Shown: positions 35,805-44,883 of the stretch, piece after piece
Layout of the letters: every line of letters starts with the position of its first letter
Position numbering within the stretch: position 1 is the first letter of the stretch
From: JBGPTK01 sp963797765
GTDB lineage: Bacteria; Acidobacteriota; Terriglobia; Acidiferrales; UBA7541
Direction of reading: 5' to 3'
DNA: 64,000 nucleotides
Assembly: GCA_963797765.1 (NCBI GenBank)
Contig: CAWCQU010000002.1
Span: forward strand, 186,001 to 250,000
The notes under the pieces: generated by a model
Seen by the model: only the letters and a program-made list of their open reading frames with translations
Database searches by the model: none
Told to the model about the DNA's origin: nothing
Made by a program: the position numbers and the translations under genes

Positions 35805-38222
35805 GTGATGAATCGACTTTGGCAGGATCTGCGTTACGGCATCCGGCTACTCGCGAAGAATCCTGGCTTCACCACTGTTGCGGTTCTTACTCTCGCGCTC
35901 GGCATCGGCGCCAACACGGCAATTTTCAGCGTCGTGGATACAGTGCTCCTGCGTCCCCTTCCCTACCCGGAGCCGGACCGCATCGTCACGCTCTGGTCCT
36001 TCTGGAAAATCACCGGCTCGCTGGGCCAGGTCTCCGCACCCGATTTTCACGACTGGCATGATCAAAGCACCTCGTTTGATGCGATGGCTTATTATCAGGG
36101 CGGCGAAACCAGTGTGTCCGCCGGCTCCAATGCTGACTTTGCCCAGGTTGCCGGAGTGACTCCGGAATTTTTCCGCGTGCTCGGCGTGAAGGCCGCGGCT
36201 GGCCGGCTGTTCGCCATGGAAGAAGACTCCAAGGGCGGCGCTCCAGTAGCGGTCTTAAGCGATGCCTTTTGGCAGCGGAATTTCGGCCGCAGCCCGCTCG
36301 CGCTTGGCCAGCAGATCAAGATGATGGACCGGTCGTTCACAGTAATCGGCGTGATGCCGCGCGGCTTCCAATTCCCCGGACTAACTGATGTGTGGTTCCC
36401 GGCGGCAATTCAAGCTGAAACTGTATCCCGTTCCGCTCATAACTATCGGGTAATTGCCAGCCTCAAACGCGGCGTCGGTCTCGAACATGCCCAAGCCCAA
36501 ATGACTGTGATCGGGGCCCGGCTCGAGCAGCAATATCCTGAATCCAATAAGAACAAGAACGCAGCAGTCGTCCGGATGCAGGATCAATTGGTGAGCAACG
36601 TTCGCTCCACCCTCTATCTGCTGCTCGCCGCAGTTGCGCTGATTCTGATGATTGCCTGCGCGAATGTTGCCAATCTCTTGCTCGCACGGGCCACCAGCCG
36701 GGCGCGCGAAATCGCCATTCGAACAGCAGTGGGCGCCACTCGCGGAAGAATTGTGCGCCAGCTCATGATCGAAAGCGGCACTCTGGCCCTATTGTCAGGC
36801 GCTTTGGGCGCGGTGCTGGCAAGTTGGGGCACCTCAACATTGATCGCACTGGCGCCGAAGAGTGTCCCTCGGCTGGGGGACGCGGGCGTGGACGGCCGCG
36901 TGCTCGGGTTTGTGATCTTCGCGTCACTTGCCTCTAGCATTTTCTTTGGCTTGGCGCCTGCCTTGCACGCTTCACGAGTGGATTTGAACGAGGCGCTCAA
37001 ACAGGGGACGTCGCGATCGGGGGCGAGCAGCAGTGCCGGCCGAATCCGCAGCGCCCTGGTGGTGGCTGAGATTGCTCTTTCGCTGGTGCTGGTCGCGAGC
37101 GCCGGATTGCTGCTGAAGAGCCTCCTGGTCATCAGCGGCGTGGACCTTGGATTTAGGCCCGACCATCTTCTCGTCATTAAAACTTCCGTTCCCAGCGCAG
37201 GATTGGAAGGAGCCAAGCGCGCCACCCGCTTTTATTCGCAGTTTCTTGAGCGAATCGCGGCAACTCCCGGCGTCATATCTGCCGCCGCCGCTTATGGATT
37301 GCCTGCGAGCGATGACGGTTCAAACGGCACCTACTTGCTCGAAGATGATCCCGGACCGGAACACATGACCGTCAACGGCCCGCAGGCTGGGTTTCGAGTC
37401 GTGACGCCCGGCTACTTCCGCACCCTGGGGATCCCGCTGAAAAAGGGACGGGACTTCGACAGTAGAGACGAATACGATGCTCCGTTTTCCGCCATCATCA
37501 GCGAGAGCCTCGCTCGCAAGTCTTTTGGCAATGCCGACCCCATCGGGAAGAAAATCCTGTGCGGCCTTGACTCCCTTCAGTGGATGACGATTGTGGGAGT
37601 TGCGGGCGACATTCGTGTGGCGTCGCCAACCACCCTTCCGGGGCCGGAAATCTACATGCCGTATCTGCAACATCCTGAACCGGCGACCGCTATGCACGTG
37701 GCCGTAAAGACAGCAGCGATCCCGATGTCGCTGGCTGCAACACTGCGTCAAACTGCGAGGGATCTAAATGCGGACGTGCCCACGCAGTTCACCAGCATGG
37801 AAACCATGCTGGCCGATTCGATTTCTGCTTCACGATTCCGAGCGGCGCTCCTCGGGATATTCGCCGCGTTGGCTCTGTGCCTTTCCATGGCGGGAGTGTA
37901 CGGCGTCATGATTTACACCGTCAGTCAACGAACGTCAGAAATCGGTGTGCGCATGGCGCTGGGAGCCGAGCCGCAAGACATACTTCGGCTGGTGGTCGGG
38001 CATGGGCTGAGGCTCTCACTCATCGGTGTGGCCATCGGAATCGCCGGGGCGTTCGCACTTACACGTTTGCTTGAGGGATTCCTCTATGGTACCGGCGCAA
38101 CCGATCCGGCGACGCTGGCAGCCGTTTGCGCGCTTTTGCTGGCGGCGGCACTCCTAGCATGTTGGATCCCCGCGCGACGGGCCATGCGCGTGGATCCGAT
38201 GGTTGCTTTACGATATGAGTAG
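35805..38222 (+). CDS. ADOP-type ABC permease, second of a tandem of three
   Basis: 805 aa, ATG at 35805 in GGGGGCGTGTGATG, 15 bp after the previous gene. Same family and layout: LRYGIRLLAKNPGFTTVAVLTLALGIGANTAIFS, FtsX block NVANLLLARATSRAREIAIRTAVGA, second half with GVYGVMIYTVSQRTSEIGVRMALGA, end RRAMRVDPMVALRYE. The membrane blocks are close to those of its neighbours while the extracytoplasmic core differs more, as expected of duplicated genes that diverged in what they contact outside the membrane. Confidence 0.93.
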   Translation: MMNRLWQDLRYGIRLLAKNPGFTTVAVLTLALGIGANTAIFSVVDTVLLRPLPYPEPDRIVTLWSFWKITGSLGQVSAPDFHDWHDQSTSFDAMAYYQGGETSVSAGSNADFAQVAGVTPEFFRVLGVKAAAGRLFAMEEDSKGGAPVAVLSDAFWQRNFGRSPLALGQQIKMMDRSFTVIGVMPRGFQFPGLTDVWFPAAIQAETVSRSAHNYRVIASLKRGVGLEHAQAQMTVIGARLEQQYPESNKNKNAAVVRMQDQLVSNVRSTLYLLLAAVALILMIACANVANLLLARATSRAREIAIRTAVGATRGRIVRQLMIESGTLALLSGALGAVLASWGTSTLIALAPKSVPRLGDAGVDGRVLGFVIFASLASSIFFGLAPALHASRVDLNEALKQGTSRSGASSSAGRIRSALVVAEIALSLVLVASAGLLLKSLLVISGVDLGFRPDHLLVIKTSVPSAGLEGAKRATRFYSQFLERIAATPGVISAAAAYGLPASDDGSNGTYLLEDDPGPEHMTVNGPQAGFRVVTPGYFRTLGIPLKKGRDFDSRDEYDAPFSAIISESLARKSFGNADPIGKKILCGLDSLQWMTIVGVAGDIRVASPTTLPGPEIYMPYLQHPEPATAMHVAVKTAAIPMSLAATLRQTARDLNADVPTQFTSMETMLADSISASRFRAALLGIFAALALCLSMAGVYGVMIYTVSQRTSEIGVRMALGAEPQDILRLVVGHGLRLSLIGVAIGIAGAFALTRLLEGFLYGTGATDPATLAAVCALLLAAALLACWIPARRAMRVDPMVALRYE

Positions 38223-38354
38223 CGGTGATTGGGAGTGCTGCCCGCGGAACAACGTGCGTCGTGGCGGGGATTTGCACGAACTGGAAAGCGTAAAATAGTG
38301 TGGGCGGATCATCGCAGGGTTGTCTTCATTCACAAGGTAGATGAGGGGTAGACC

Positions 38355-40790
38355 ATGGGCAATATCTGGCAAGACTTGCGCTACGGATTGCGGATGCTGG
38401 GGAAGAATCCAGGCTTCGCCTCAATTGCCATTCTCACCCTGGCGCTGGGCATCGGCGCGAACACGGCAATCTTTTCCGTCATTAACACCGTCCTTCTCAG
38501 CCCGCTCCCATACAAGAATTCCGGCCAATTGCTGGCGATCACCGCGACGGATCGCAATACCCAGACGACCGGCATTTTCGTTTCCTATCCAAAATTCACG
38601 GTGTTGCACGACGAATCCCAGGCCCTCGAAAGCGTTGGCGCTTTTTTTTCGCTCGGCCTGAATTTGACGGGCCGCGGCGAGCCGGAACAGGTGGCGGCCG
38701 CGCTGGTGACCAAGGATTTCTTCCATGTGCTGGGCGTTTCTCCGGCGGTGGGCCGCAATTTCCTGCCGCAGGAAGATAAACCGGGTGGCGGCGATGTGGC
38801 GATCCTCTCGGATAGCTTTTGGCACAGCCACTATGGAGGCGATCCAAAACTGATCGGAAGGCCAATCGAGCTTGACGGCAAAAGTGTGACGGTGGTCGGG
38901 ATCCTGCCGGCGAGTTTTCAGTTTCCTTTCGTTCAGCCGGCGCCGGATGTCTGGAAGCCGCGTGTGTTCGATTTGGCTCTCCTGCGGCCAGACCAAATTC
39001 AACGCGGCGCGGGTTTTCTGTTCATCATTGCGCGGATGCAACCCGGAATTACACTCGCGCGCGCACAGAGCGAGCTGAAATCCCTTGACAGCAATTACCA
39101 GAAAGAGTTTCCCGGAAATGCCGATGGCACAAAGTATGAACTCGCCGCAACTTCGCTGGAAAATAACCTGGTGGCCGGGCTGCGGCCGTCCTTATTGGTA
39201 CTTCTGGCCGCGGTTGGATTTGTGCTGCTGATTGCCTGCGCGAATGTGGCGAGCCTGCTGATGGCGCGCGCCACCTCACGGGAAAAGGAGATCGCAATCC
39301 GCCGCGCGCTGGGCGCTTCGCGCGGCCGGTTGATTCGCCAACTGCTCACGGAAAGTTTGGTGATTTCCTTTGCGGGCGGCGGGCTGGGACTTCTGCTCAC
39401 GCTATGGTTGATGCCGCTTCTGCGCGCATTCAATCCCGGCACCGTTCCGCGATTGCAGGAAATTCATGTGGACGGAACCGTGCTGGTGTTTTCGCTGGTG
39501 CTGTGCCTTTTCACGGGCCTGGCATTCGGACTGGTTCCTTCGCTGCAATTCTCCTGGCGCGACATGCACGAGCGCTTGAAAGAAGGCGGGCGAGGAGTGT
39601 CGGAAGGAGGCAAGGGCGGGCGGTTGCGCGAATTGCTGGTGATCGCGGAAATCGCGGTGGCCTTGATCCTCGTCACCGGCGCGGGACTGCTGATTCAAAG
39701 TTTCGTGCGCATGATGCATGTAAATCCGGGATTCGATTCACAGAGCGTGATGACATTTCCCATCGCGCTGCCGCCGAACCGCTATTCGCAGCCTGAAAAA
39801 TCGGCCGAGTTCTACCGGCAGTTGATCGAGAAAATGCAAGCTCTGCCCGGAATTCAGTCGGTTGGCGTCACGAGCTTTTTGCCGCTGGGAGCGGGATTAC
39901 GCTACGTTTTTTTCTGTCCTGAAAATTTGATTTGCCAGGGAATCGGCAGGGATCCGCTGATCGTCTACCGCCAGGCCAGTACGGATTTCTTTCAGACCAT
40001 GCACATTCCGTTGCTGAACGGACGGACTTTTTCGGCGCAGGATCGCGTTGGCTCACAGCCCACCGTGATCATCAATCAGAGCACGGCCAACCAATATTTC
40101 CCCGGACAGAGTCCCATAGGAAAGCACTTGCACATTTCCTCGGACCTGATCGAGCGCGAAATTATCGGCGTGGTAGGCGATGTAAAATTCAGCGCACTCA
40201 CGGCGCCCAATTTTCCGGAAATGTATCTTCCACTGTTGCAGGTTCCGTGGCCGCTGACAACTCTGGTGGTGCGCTCGGATTCGAATACGAAGCCGCTGAT
40301 TGCTGCGGTGAGGCAAAAGATCCTGGAGATCGATCCGGATCTCCCAATCGCCGGCGTTCAGAGTATGAACGATGTGGTTGATGCGTCAGTGGCGCAGCCC
40401 AAATTGTTGACGCAGCTTGTGGGCGTGTTCGCGACGTTTGCGCTACTGCTGGCGGCGATTGGCATCTACGGCGTGATGGCCTATTCCGTGGCGCGGCGCA
40501 CGCAGGAGCTCGGCATTCGCGTGGCCCTTGGCGCGCAGCCGGCGGATATTTTGAAAATCGTTCTAGGTCAAGGCATGCGCCTGGTGCTGATTGGTTTGGG
40601 GCTTGGCGTGGCCGTTTCGCTGGGGCTTACGCGTTTGCTCGCCAGCCTATTGTTCGGAGTGAGCACCACCGATCCGTGGACGTTCGCGGGCGTGGCGCTG
40701 GTGCTGGTTGCGGTGACGATGCTCGCTTCCTATCTTCCCGCGCGGCGGGCCATGCGCGTCGATCCGATTATTGCTCTGCGTTACGAATAG
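38355..40790 (+). CDS. ADOP-type ABC permease, third of a tandem of three
   Basis: 811 aa, ATG at 38355 after GAGGGG. Same family: LRYGLRMLGKNPGFASIAILTLALGIGANTAIFS, FtsX block NVASLLMARATSREKEIAIRRALGA, second half GIYGVMAYSVARRTQELGIRVALGA, end RRAMRVDPIIALRYE. It follows gene two by 132 bp and the ETF-QO gene starts 46 bp after it. All three are intact, unlike the copies at both window ends. Confidence 0.93.
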   Translation: MGNIWQDLRYGLRMLGKNPGFASIAILTLALGIGANTAIFSVINTVLLSPLPYKNSGQLLAITATDRNTQTTGIFVSYPKFTVLHDESQALESVGAFFSLGLNLTGRGEPEQVAAALVTKDFFHVLGVSPAVGRNFLPQEDKPGGGDVAILSDSFWHSHYGGDPKLIGRPIELDGKSVTVVGILPASFQFPFVQPAPDVWKPRVFDLALLRPDQIQRGAGFLFIIARMQPGITLARAQSELKSLDSNYQKEFPGNADGTKYELAATSLENNLVAGLRPSLLVLLAAVGFVLLIACANVASLLMARATSREKEIAIRRALGASRGRLIRQLLTESLVISFAGGGLGLLLTLWLMPLLRAFNPGTVPRLQEIHVDGTVLVFSLVLCLFTGLAFGLVPSLQFSWRDMHERLKEGGRGVSEGGKGGRLRELLVIAEIAVALILVTGAGLLIQSFVRMMHVNPGFDSQSVMTFPIALPPNRYSQPEKSAEFYRQLIEKMQALPGIQSVGVTSFLPLGAGLRYVFFCPENLICQGIGRDPLIVYRQASTDFFQTMHIPLLNGRTFSAQDRVGSQPTVIINQSTANQYFPGQSPIGKHLHISSDLIEREIIGVVGDVKFSALTAPNFPEMYLPLLQVPWPLTTLVVRSDSNTKPLIAAVRQKILEIDPDLPIAGVQSMNDVVDASVAQPKLLTQLVGVFATFALLLAAIGIYGVMAYSVARRTQELGIRVALGAQPADILKIVLGQGMRLVLIGLGLGVAVSLGLTRLLASLLFGVSTTDPWTFAGVALVLVAVTMLASYLPARRAMRVDPIIALRYE

Positions 40791-40836
40791 TCAGCATCCA
40801 TCCGGTGGTTTCCTTAGGTTCTGCTAGAATACCGGC

Positions 40837-42504
40837 ATGCCCATTGAGCGCGAGCGGCTTGACGCGGATGTTTTGATTGTCGGCGCCGGACCCGGCGGCT
40901 TGGCGTGCGCCTTGCGCTTGGCTCAATTGATCGAACGCGACACGCAAGCCGGCCGCACCCCTCCTGTTTCCACCGAGAATATTTATGTGCTGGAGAAAGC
41001 GCGCGAACTGGGAGCGCATCAACTTTCCGGCGCCATCATGGACCCGCGCGGCCTGCGCGAATTAATTCCAGACTTCGAGAAATCCGCCCCACTCGATACT
41101 CCCGTTACCGGCGACAACGCTCACTTTTTCACCGCTGGCGGTTCTTTCAAGCTACCGATCACGCCGCCGCCATTGCGCAATCACGGAAATTACGTGGTTT
41201 CATTGAGCAAATTGGTGAAGTGGCTTGGCGGGCTGGTGGAGAAAACGGGCGTGAATGTGTTCACGCAGTTCGCGGGCGCGCAGCTCATCTACGAGGGCGA
41301 CGGAATCGCCGGGGTCATCACGGAAGACAAGGGCGTCGATAAGAACGGCAAACCGAAAGACAATTTCACTCCAGGCTACGAACTCCGAGCCAAAGTGACG
41401 GTGCTCGCCGAGGGACCGCGAGGCTCGCTCACCAAAGAAATGGTGAATCACCTGAAGCTCGACGGCCTGAACCCGCAGATTTATGGCCTGGGAATCAAAG
41501 AGCTTTGGGATGTGCAGCCCGGCCGCATTCAGACTGGATACGTTGCGCACACGTTGGGATGGCCGCTGCCCACGGATATTTACGGTGGAGGCTGGGTCTA
41601 TGGCCTGAGCAATAATCGAGTCTCGCTGGGGCTGGTGGTGGCTCTTGATTACCACAACCCGCTTTTCGATCCGCATGAAGCATTTCAAAAATACAAAACG
41701 CATCCCTATGTGCGCAAAATTCTGGATGGCGGCAAGCTGGTTCGCTATGGAGCGAAAACGCTTCCATACGGCGGGTGGTATTCGCAACCGCGCAATTATG
41801 TTTCCGGCGGGCTAATCATCGGCGATTCGGCCAGCCTGTTGAATTCGCAGCGGCTAAAGGGAATTCACACCGCGATCAAAAGCGGCATGCTGGCCGCCGA
41901 AACGATTTACGAATCGCTGGCCGCGGGCGATGCCTCCGCGAAGTCGCTGGCAGCTTATCCCAAGAAAATCGAGGCCAGCTGGATCAAGCAGGAATTGTGG
42001 GAAGTGCGCAATTTCCATCAAGGATTCCAGCACGGCTTGTGGCGCGGCCTGGTGAATTCAGCGTTTCAATTTGTCAGCGGCGGCCGCGGATTAAAAGATC
42101 CGATGCGTTCGAAGGCGGGCTACGAAGAATATCGCAAATTGAATCGCGGCAAGGAATTGGTGGACCAATCGAATCGCTTCAAGGGTGACGGTGTGCTCAC
42201 GTTCGATCGCCTTACGGACGTCTACCATTCCGGCACGCGGCATGAAGAAGACCAGCCCTGCCATCTTGTCGTCATCGAGCCCAATATTTGCGTCGACCGT
42301 TGCACCAGCGAATATGGGAATCCCTGCCAGTATTTCTGTCCCGCGGCCGTCTACGAAATGGTGATGGAGAAAGGCGCACCGCGACTGAAGATCAACGCCT
42401 CGAATTGCGTTCATTGCAAAACGTGCGATATTGCCGATCCCTACCAGGTGATCAATTGGGTGGTTCCGGAAGGCGGCGGCGGGCCCAACTACGAAGGGAT
42501 GTAG
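40837..42504 (+). CDS. Electron transfer flavoprotein-ubiquinone oxidoreductase
   Basis: 555 aa, ATG at 40837. N-terminal FAD-binding motif VLIVGAGPGGLACALRLAQL, YVLEKARELGAHQLSGAIMDPRGL, and GLIIGDSASLLNSQRLKGIHTAIKSGMLAAETI are typical of ETF-QO (ETFDH). The C-terminal 4Fe-4S domain has CVDRCTSEYGNPCQYFCPAA and CVHCKTCDIADP, with the ligands for the cluster. It is a monotopic membrane protein that passes electrons from reduced ETF to the quinone pool. Its partner genes etfBA lie 7.7 kb upstream on the same strand; the three ADOP genes stand between. Confidence 0.96.
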   Translation: MPIERERLDADVLIVGAGPGGLACALRLAQLIERDTQAGRTPPVSTENIYVLEKARELGAHQLSGAIMDPRGLRELIPDFEKSAPLDTPVTGDNAHFFTAGGSFKLPITPPPLRNHGNYVVSLSKLVKWLGGLVEKTGVNVFTQFAGAQLIYEGDGIAGVITEDKGVDKNGKPKDNFTPGYELRAKVTVLAEGPRGSLTKEMVNHLKLDGLNPQIYGLGIKELWDVQPGRIQTGYVAHTLGWPLPTDIYGGGWVYGLSNNRVSLGLVVALDYHNPLFDPHEAFQKYKTHPYVRKILDGGKLVRYGAKTLPYGGWYSQPRNYVSGGLIIGDSASLLNSQRLKGIHTAIKSGMLAAETIYESLAAGDASAKSLAAYPKKIEASWIKQELWEVRNFHQGFQHGLWRGLVNSAFQFVSGGRGLKDPMRSKAGYEEYRKLNRGKELVDQSNRFKGDGVLTFDRLTDVYHSGTRHEEDQPCHLVVIEPNICVDRCTSEYGNPCQYFCPAAVYEMVMEKGAPRLKINASNCVHCKTCDIADPYQVINWVVPEGGGGPNYEGM

Positions 42505-42588
42505 TTTTCTAAGAACCGGCAGAATATTGATCCATTTATTATCAATCTTAGTGATGGCTGGGATCTTTAATGATTGCAAGCCGAACTC

Positions 42589-42615
42589 GGGATTTCTCGC
42601 TGCGCTCGAAATGAC
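42589..42615. repeat. GGATTTCTCGCTGCGCTCGAAATGAC intergenic repeat
   Basis: A minus-oriented copy of the GTCATTYCGAG...GARRAATCC family in the 186-bp convergent gap between ETF-QO and the FecR-like gene. The centre GAGCGCAGCGAG forms a short hairpin. The same gap shares TGATTGCAAGCCGAACT with the region before acpP (around 29715). Confidence 0.6.
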
Positions 42616-42690
42616 GGCGCGTTCGTTGAGCAAAGGGCGGGATTTCTAACGCCGGCGCCGCTTCTTTGAACTGATGTAATGCAGGTTCGT

Positions 42691-43824
42691 TTATCCACGG
42701 CCGAATATCCGTCGGAAAAATCCTCGAATCCCGCCCGATTTCTTTCCTGTAGGCTTTCCGCTCGCATCGCCAGGTTTCGTTTCTTGTTGAGAATTCCTAG
42801 GCCCAATCGCGGACGTTTTCGGCACCACTTGGCCATGAAATTCCCAATCGGGTTCGACGCGCACTTCGCGCACCAGCACAATCGCTTCGGGGCTCGGCTC
42901 GGGCGGCGGCGCCGGATTGTTGTGATCGAAGGTCAGCGGCGGCATCATTACTTTCCATATTGGCGGCTCACCCGGCGGCTGATTTTGCAGCGGTGTTTTC
43001 GGAGCAGGCGGCGCCTCGTTCTGATGCGCAGGCACGCTTACTTCGGTTTCGGTTCTCGACACGGAACTTGCCGGTGGCGGCGCTGCCGGTTTTGCGGGCG
43101 GAATATCATTGGTTGCAGAGATATTTGGCGGCGGCATATTCGAAGGCTTGGGGACAATCGCCGTGGGAACGTAGGGAGCGGGGGTCCGCGCCTGCGGAAT
43201 TGCGCATTCGCAAACGCCGCGAACGCTGGGCGCGGGCTGCAACTGGCCCGGCGCCAGGAAAACTTCTTTGGGTTGCGGAACGATCAACGATTCCCCGGAA
43301 AGTTGATTCTGCAGCCGCACGCCACCTTGCATTGCGCGCACGCAAACGGAACCGTTCGTGTCCAGGCCCAGAACAGCCTCCCGCGGACCTTCGCCAATTG
43401 CCAGCGGCATCGCAACGATCAGCGGCGTATACACGGAGATCGGCGTCCCGGCATCCAGGCGAAAATGCACGCGGCCAAAATTTACCGCCAGGGTGAACGC
43501 GCCGCTGGATTCGAGCAGCGTCATTTCCGCCGGTCCGCACACGCCAATTTCCGCGCCGCCTGCCAGCTCAATCCGCCCCTGTCCCGAATGGACCACGATC
43601 TTGCTGCCGCTGGTCAAATAAATGCTGTGCGAATTTTCGGGCGGGAAAATACCGGACGCGTTTTCAACGGAGACATCATCGCCAGTAACCACTCCCGCGA
43701 CACCGGGAGGAAGTTGAGCGTTGACGACGAACGGAAGAAATAAGCCCAGAACAAGTACCAGCGAAGCCTTGCGCAACGTGGCGCACCTGATGGGAGCGAA
43801 GCCGGTTTGGAATTGGCTAAACAT
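42691..43824 (-). CDS. Exported FecR-like protein with proline-rich tail
   Basis: 377 aa, start 43824. A signal peptide covers about residues 18-36 (RKASLVLVLGLFLPFVVNAQ). Residues 40-185 are beta-strand rich and FecR-like: GVVTGDDVSVENASG, SIYLTSGSKIVVHSGQGRIELAGG, AFTLAVNFGRVHFRLDAG. A Pro/Ala-rich region follows (about 210-330), then a basic tail (KKSGGIRGFFRRIFGRG). FecR proper passes iron-siderophore signals to a sigma factor. No sigma-factor or receptor gene is near, so this is only a FecR-like exported sensor or scaffold. It is divergent from the acyltransferase gene 37 bp away. Confidence 0.55.
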   Translation of the reverse strand: MFSQFQTGFAPIRCATLRKASLVLVLGLFLPFVVNAQLPPGVAGVVTGDDVSVENASGIFPPENSHSIYLTSGSKIVVHSGQGRIELAGGAEIGVCGPAEMTLLESSGAFTLAVNFGRVHFRLDAGTPISVYTPLIVAMPLAIGEGPREAVLGLDTNGSVCVRAMQGGVRLQNQLSGESLIVPQPKEVFLAPGQLQPAPSVRGVCECAIPQARTPAPYVPTAIVPKPSNMPPPNISATNDIPPAKPAAPPPASSVSRTETEVSVPAHQNEAPPAPKTPLQNQPPGEPPIWKVMMPPLTFDHNNPAPPPEPSPEAIVLVREVRVEPDWEFHGQVVPKTSAIGPRNSQQETKPGDASGKPTGKKSGGIRGFFRRIFGRG

Positions 43825-43861
43825 CGATGATGCGATATGAGTTCTCCTATACTATACGCCT

Positions 43862-44695
43862 GTGATCGCACCGGTAAAATCCGCCTCCGAACCAACCGAA
43901 GAGAATATTCACGTTCATTTTGACACGCGCCCTCCCGAGCTATCTCGATGGCGGCGGATGCAGATTCCCATTATTGCGTGGGCGGTTTATGGGGCGATCC
44001 GCGCGATTGGGCCGACGCTTCGTTTCGAAGTGCTTGGCTGGCGGAACGCGCAGAGCGTCTACGATGGCGGCAAGCAGGTGATCGCCACCTTCTGGCACCG
44101 CTCGATTTTCAGCGCCACCTGGTGGTGGCGTAATACCGGCATCGTGGTGATGAATACGACGAATTTCGATGGCCAGTGGACGCGCCGGGTGATCGAGCGG
44201 CTCGGCTTCCGAACCGCGCAAGGAAGCTCGACGCGCGGCGGCCTGCGCGCGTTGGCGGTGATGGCGCGGCATTTGGACGAAGGCTCCGACGTTGCTTTCA
44301 CGATCGATGGCCCGCGCGGCCCGCGCAACATTGCCAAGCCGGGTCCAGTGATTCTGGCGCGACGGACCGGCCAGCCGATTCTGGCGTTTCATATCGCTGT
44401 CGAAAGAGCGCACACTTTTGAAAAATCCTGGGATCTATTTCAGATGCCGCATTTATTTTCGCGCGCGGTGGTTGTGTTTGCGCCTCCCGTTTACGTTCCG
44501 CCGGATGCGGACCGCGAATTGGTGCATCAGAAACATGCGGAGATGCAAGCGGCGCTCGATCGGGTTCGCGAGATCGCCGAGAACTGGTTTCATTCCAGCG
44601 AGCCGGAACGCCAACGCCTGCGTCAGGAGTTGGGCTCTCTAATGGCCAACAATCATCCTGCGGCCGATAATAATCTCAAGAAACACGATAGCTAG
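43862..44695 (+). CDS. DUF374 lysophospholipid acyltransferase-like protein
   Basis: 277 aa, GTG start at 43862. The DUF374 marks are present: FWHRSIFSATWWWRN, FDGQWTRRVIERLGFRTAQGSSTRGGLRAL and FTIDGPRGPRNIAKPG. The FWHR His would be the catalytic one of the HX4D-like acyltransferase fold. An N-terminal hydrophobic stretch (IPIIAWAVYGAIRAIGPTL) can anchor it. The family is related to LpxL/PlsC acyltransferases and to enzymes that add acyl groups to lipid A; the exact reaction is unknown. Confidence 0.82.
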   Translation: MIAPVKSASEPTEENIHVHFDTRPPELSRWRRMQIPIIAWAVYGAIRAIGPTLRFEVLGWRNAQSVYDGGKQVIATFWHRSIFSATWWWRNTGIVVMNTTNFDGQWTRRVIERLGFRTAQGSSTRGGLRALAVMARHLDEGSDVAFTIDGPRGPRNIAKPGPVILARRTGQPILAFHIAVERAHTFEKSWDLFQMPHLFSRAVVVFAPPVYVPPDADRELVHQKHAEMQAALDRVREIAENWFHSSEPERQRLRQELGSLMANNHPAADNNLKKHDS

Positions 44696-44740
44696 CGGTG
44701 GTGGGTTAGCGGATCAGTTTGCATGTGACGGCCGGATTTA

Positions 44741-44813
44741 GTGGCACAGGCACTCCTGCCTGTGCGTGTGTTGTGGAATTCGGTTGGTGCACAGCCAAGA
44801 GTGGCTGTGCCAC
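44741..44813. repeat. Paired inverted palindromes (REPIN-like element)
   Basis: Two palindromes face each other: CACAGGCA-CTCC-TGCCTGTG at 44745-44764 and CACAGCCA-AGAG-TGGCTGTG at 44790-44809. The outer GTGGCACAG (44741-44749) and CTGTGCCAC (44805-44813) pair perfectly, so the whole 73 bp can fold as one long hairpin. The first unit differs from the usual CAGCCA/TGGCTG arms by a change on both sides that keeps pairing. Confidence 0.8.
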
Positions 44814-44883
44814 TGGGAATCCAGAGTGGCGGCTCAATTTCTTGCGGAACTTGCTCTCGATTAAATCTCACAAGTGAAGAGTT

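Noticed and set aside
42691..43824. FecIRA-type iron regulation locus
   Set aside because: No sigma factor gene and no TonB-dependent receptor gene nearby.
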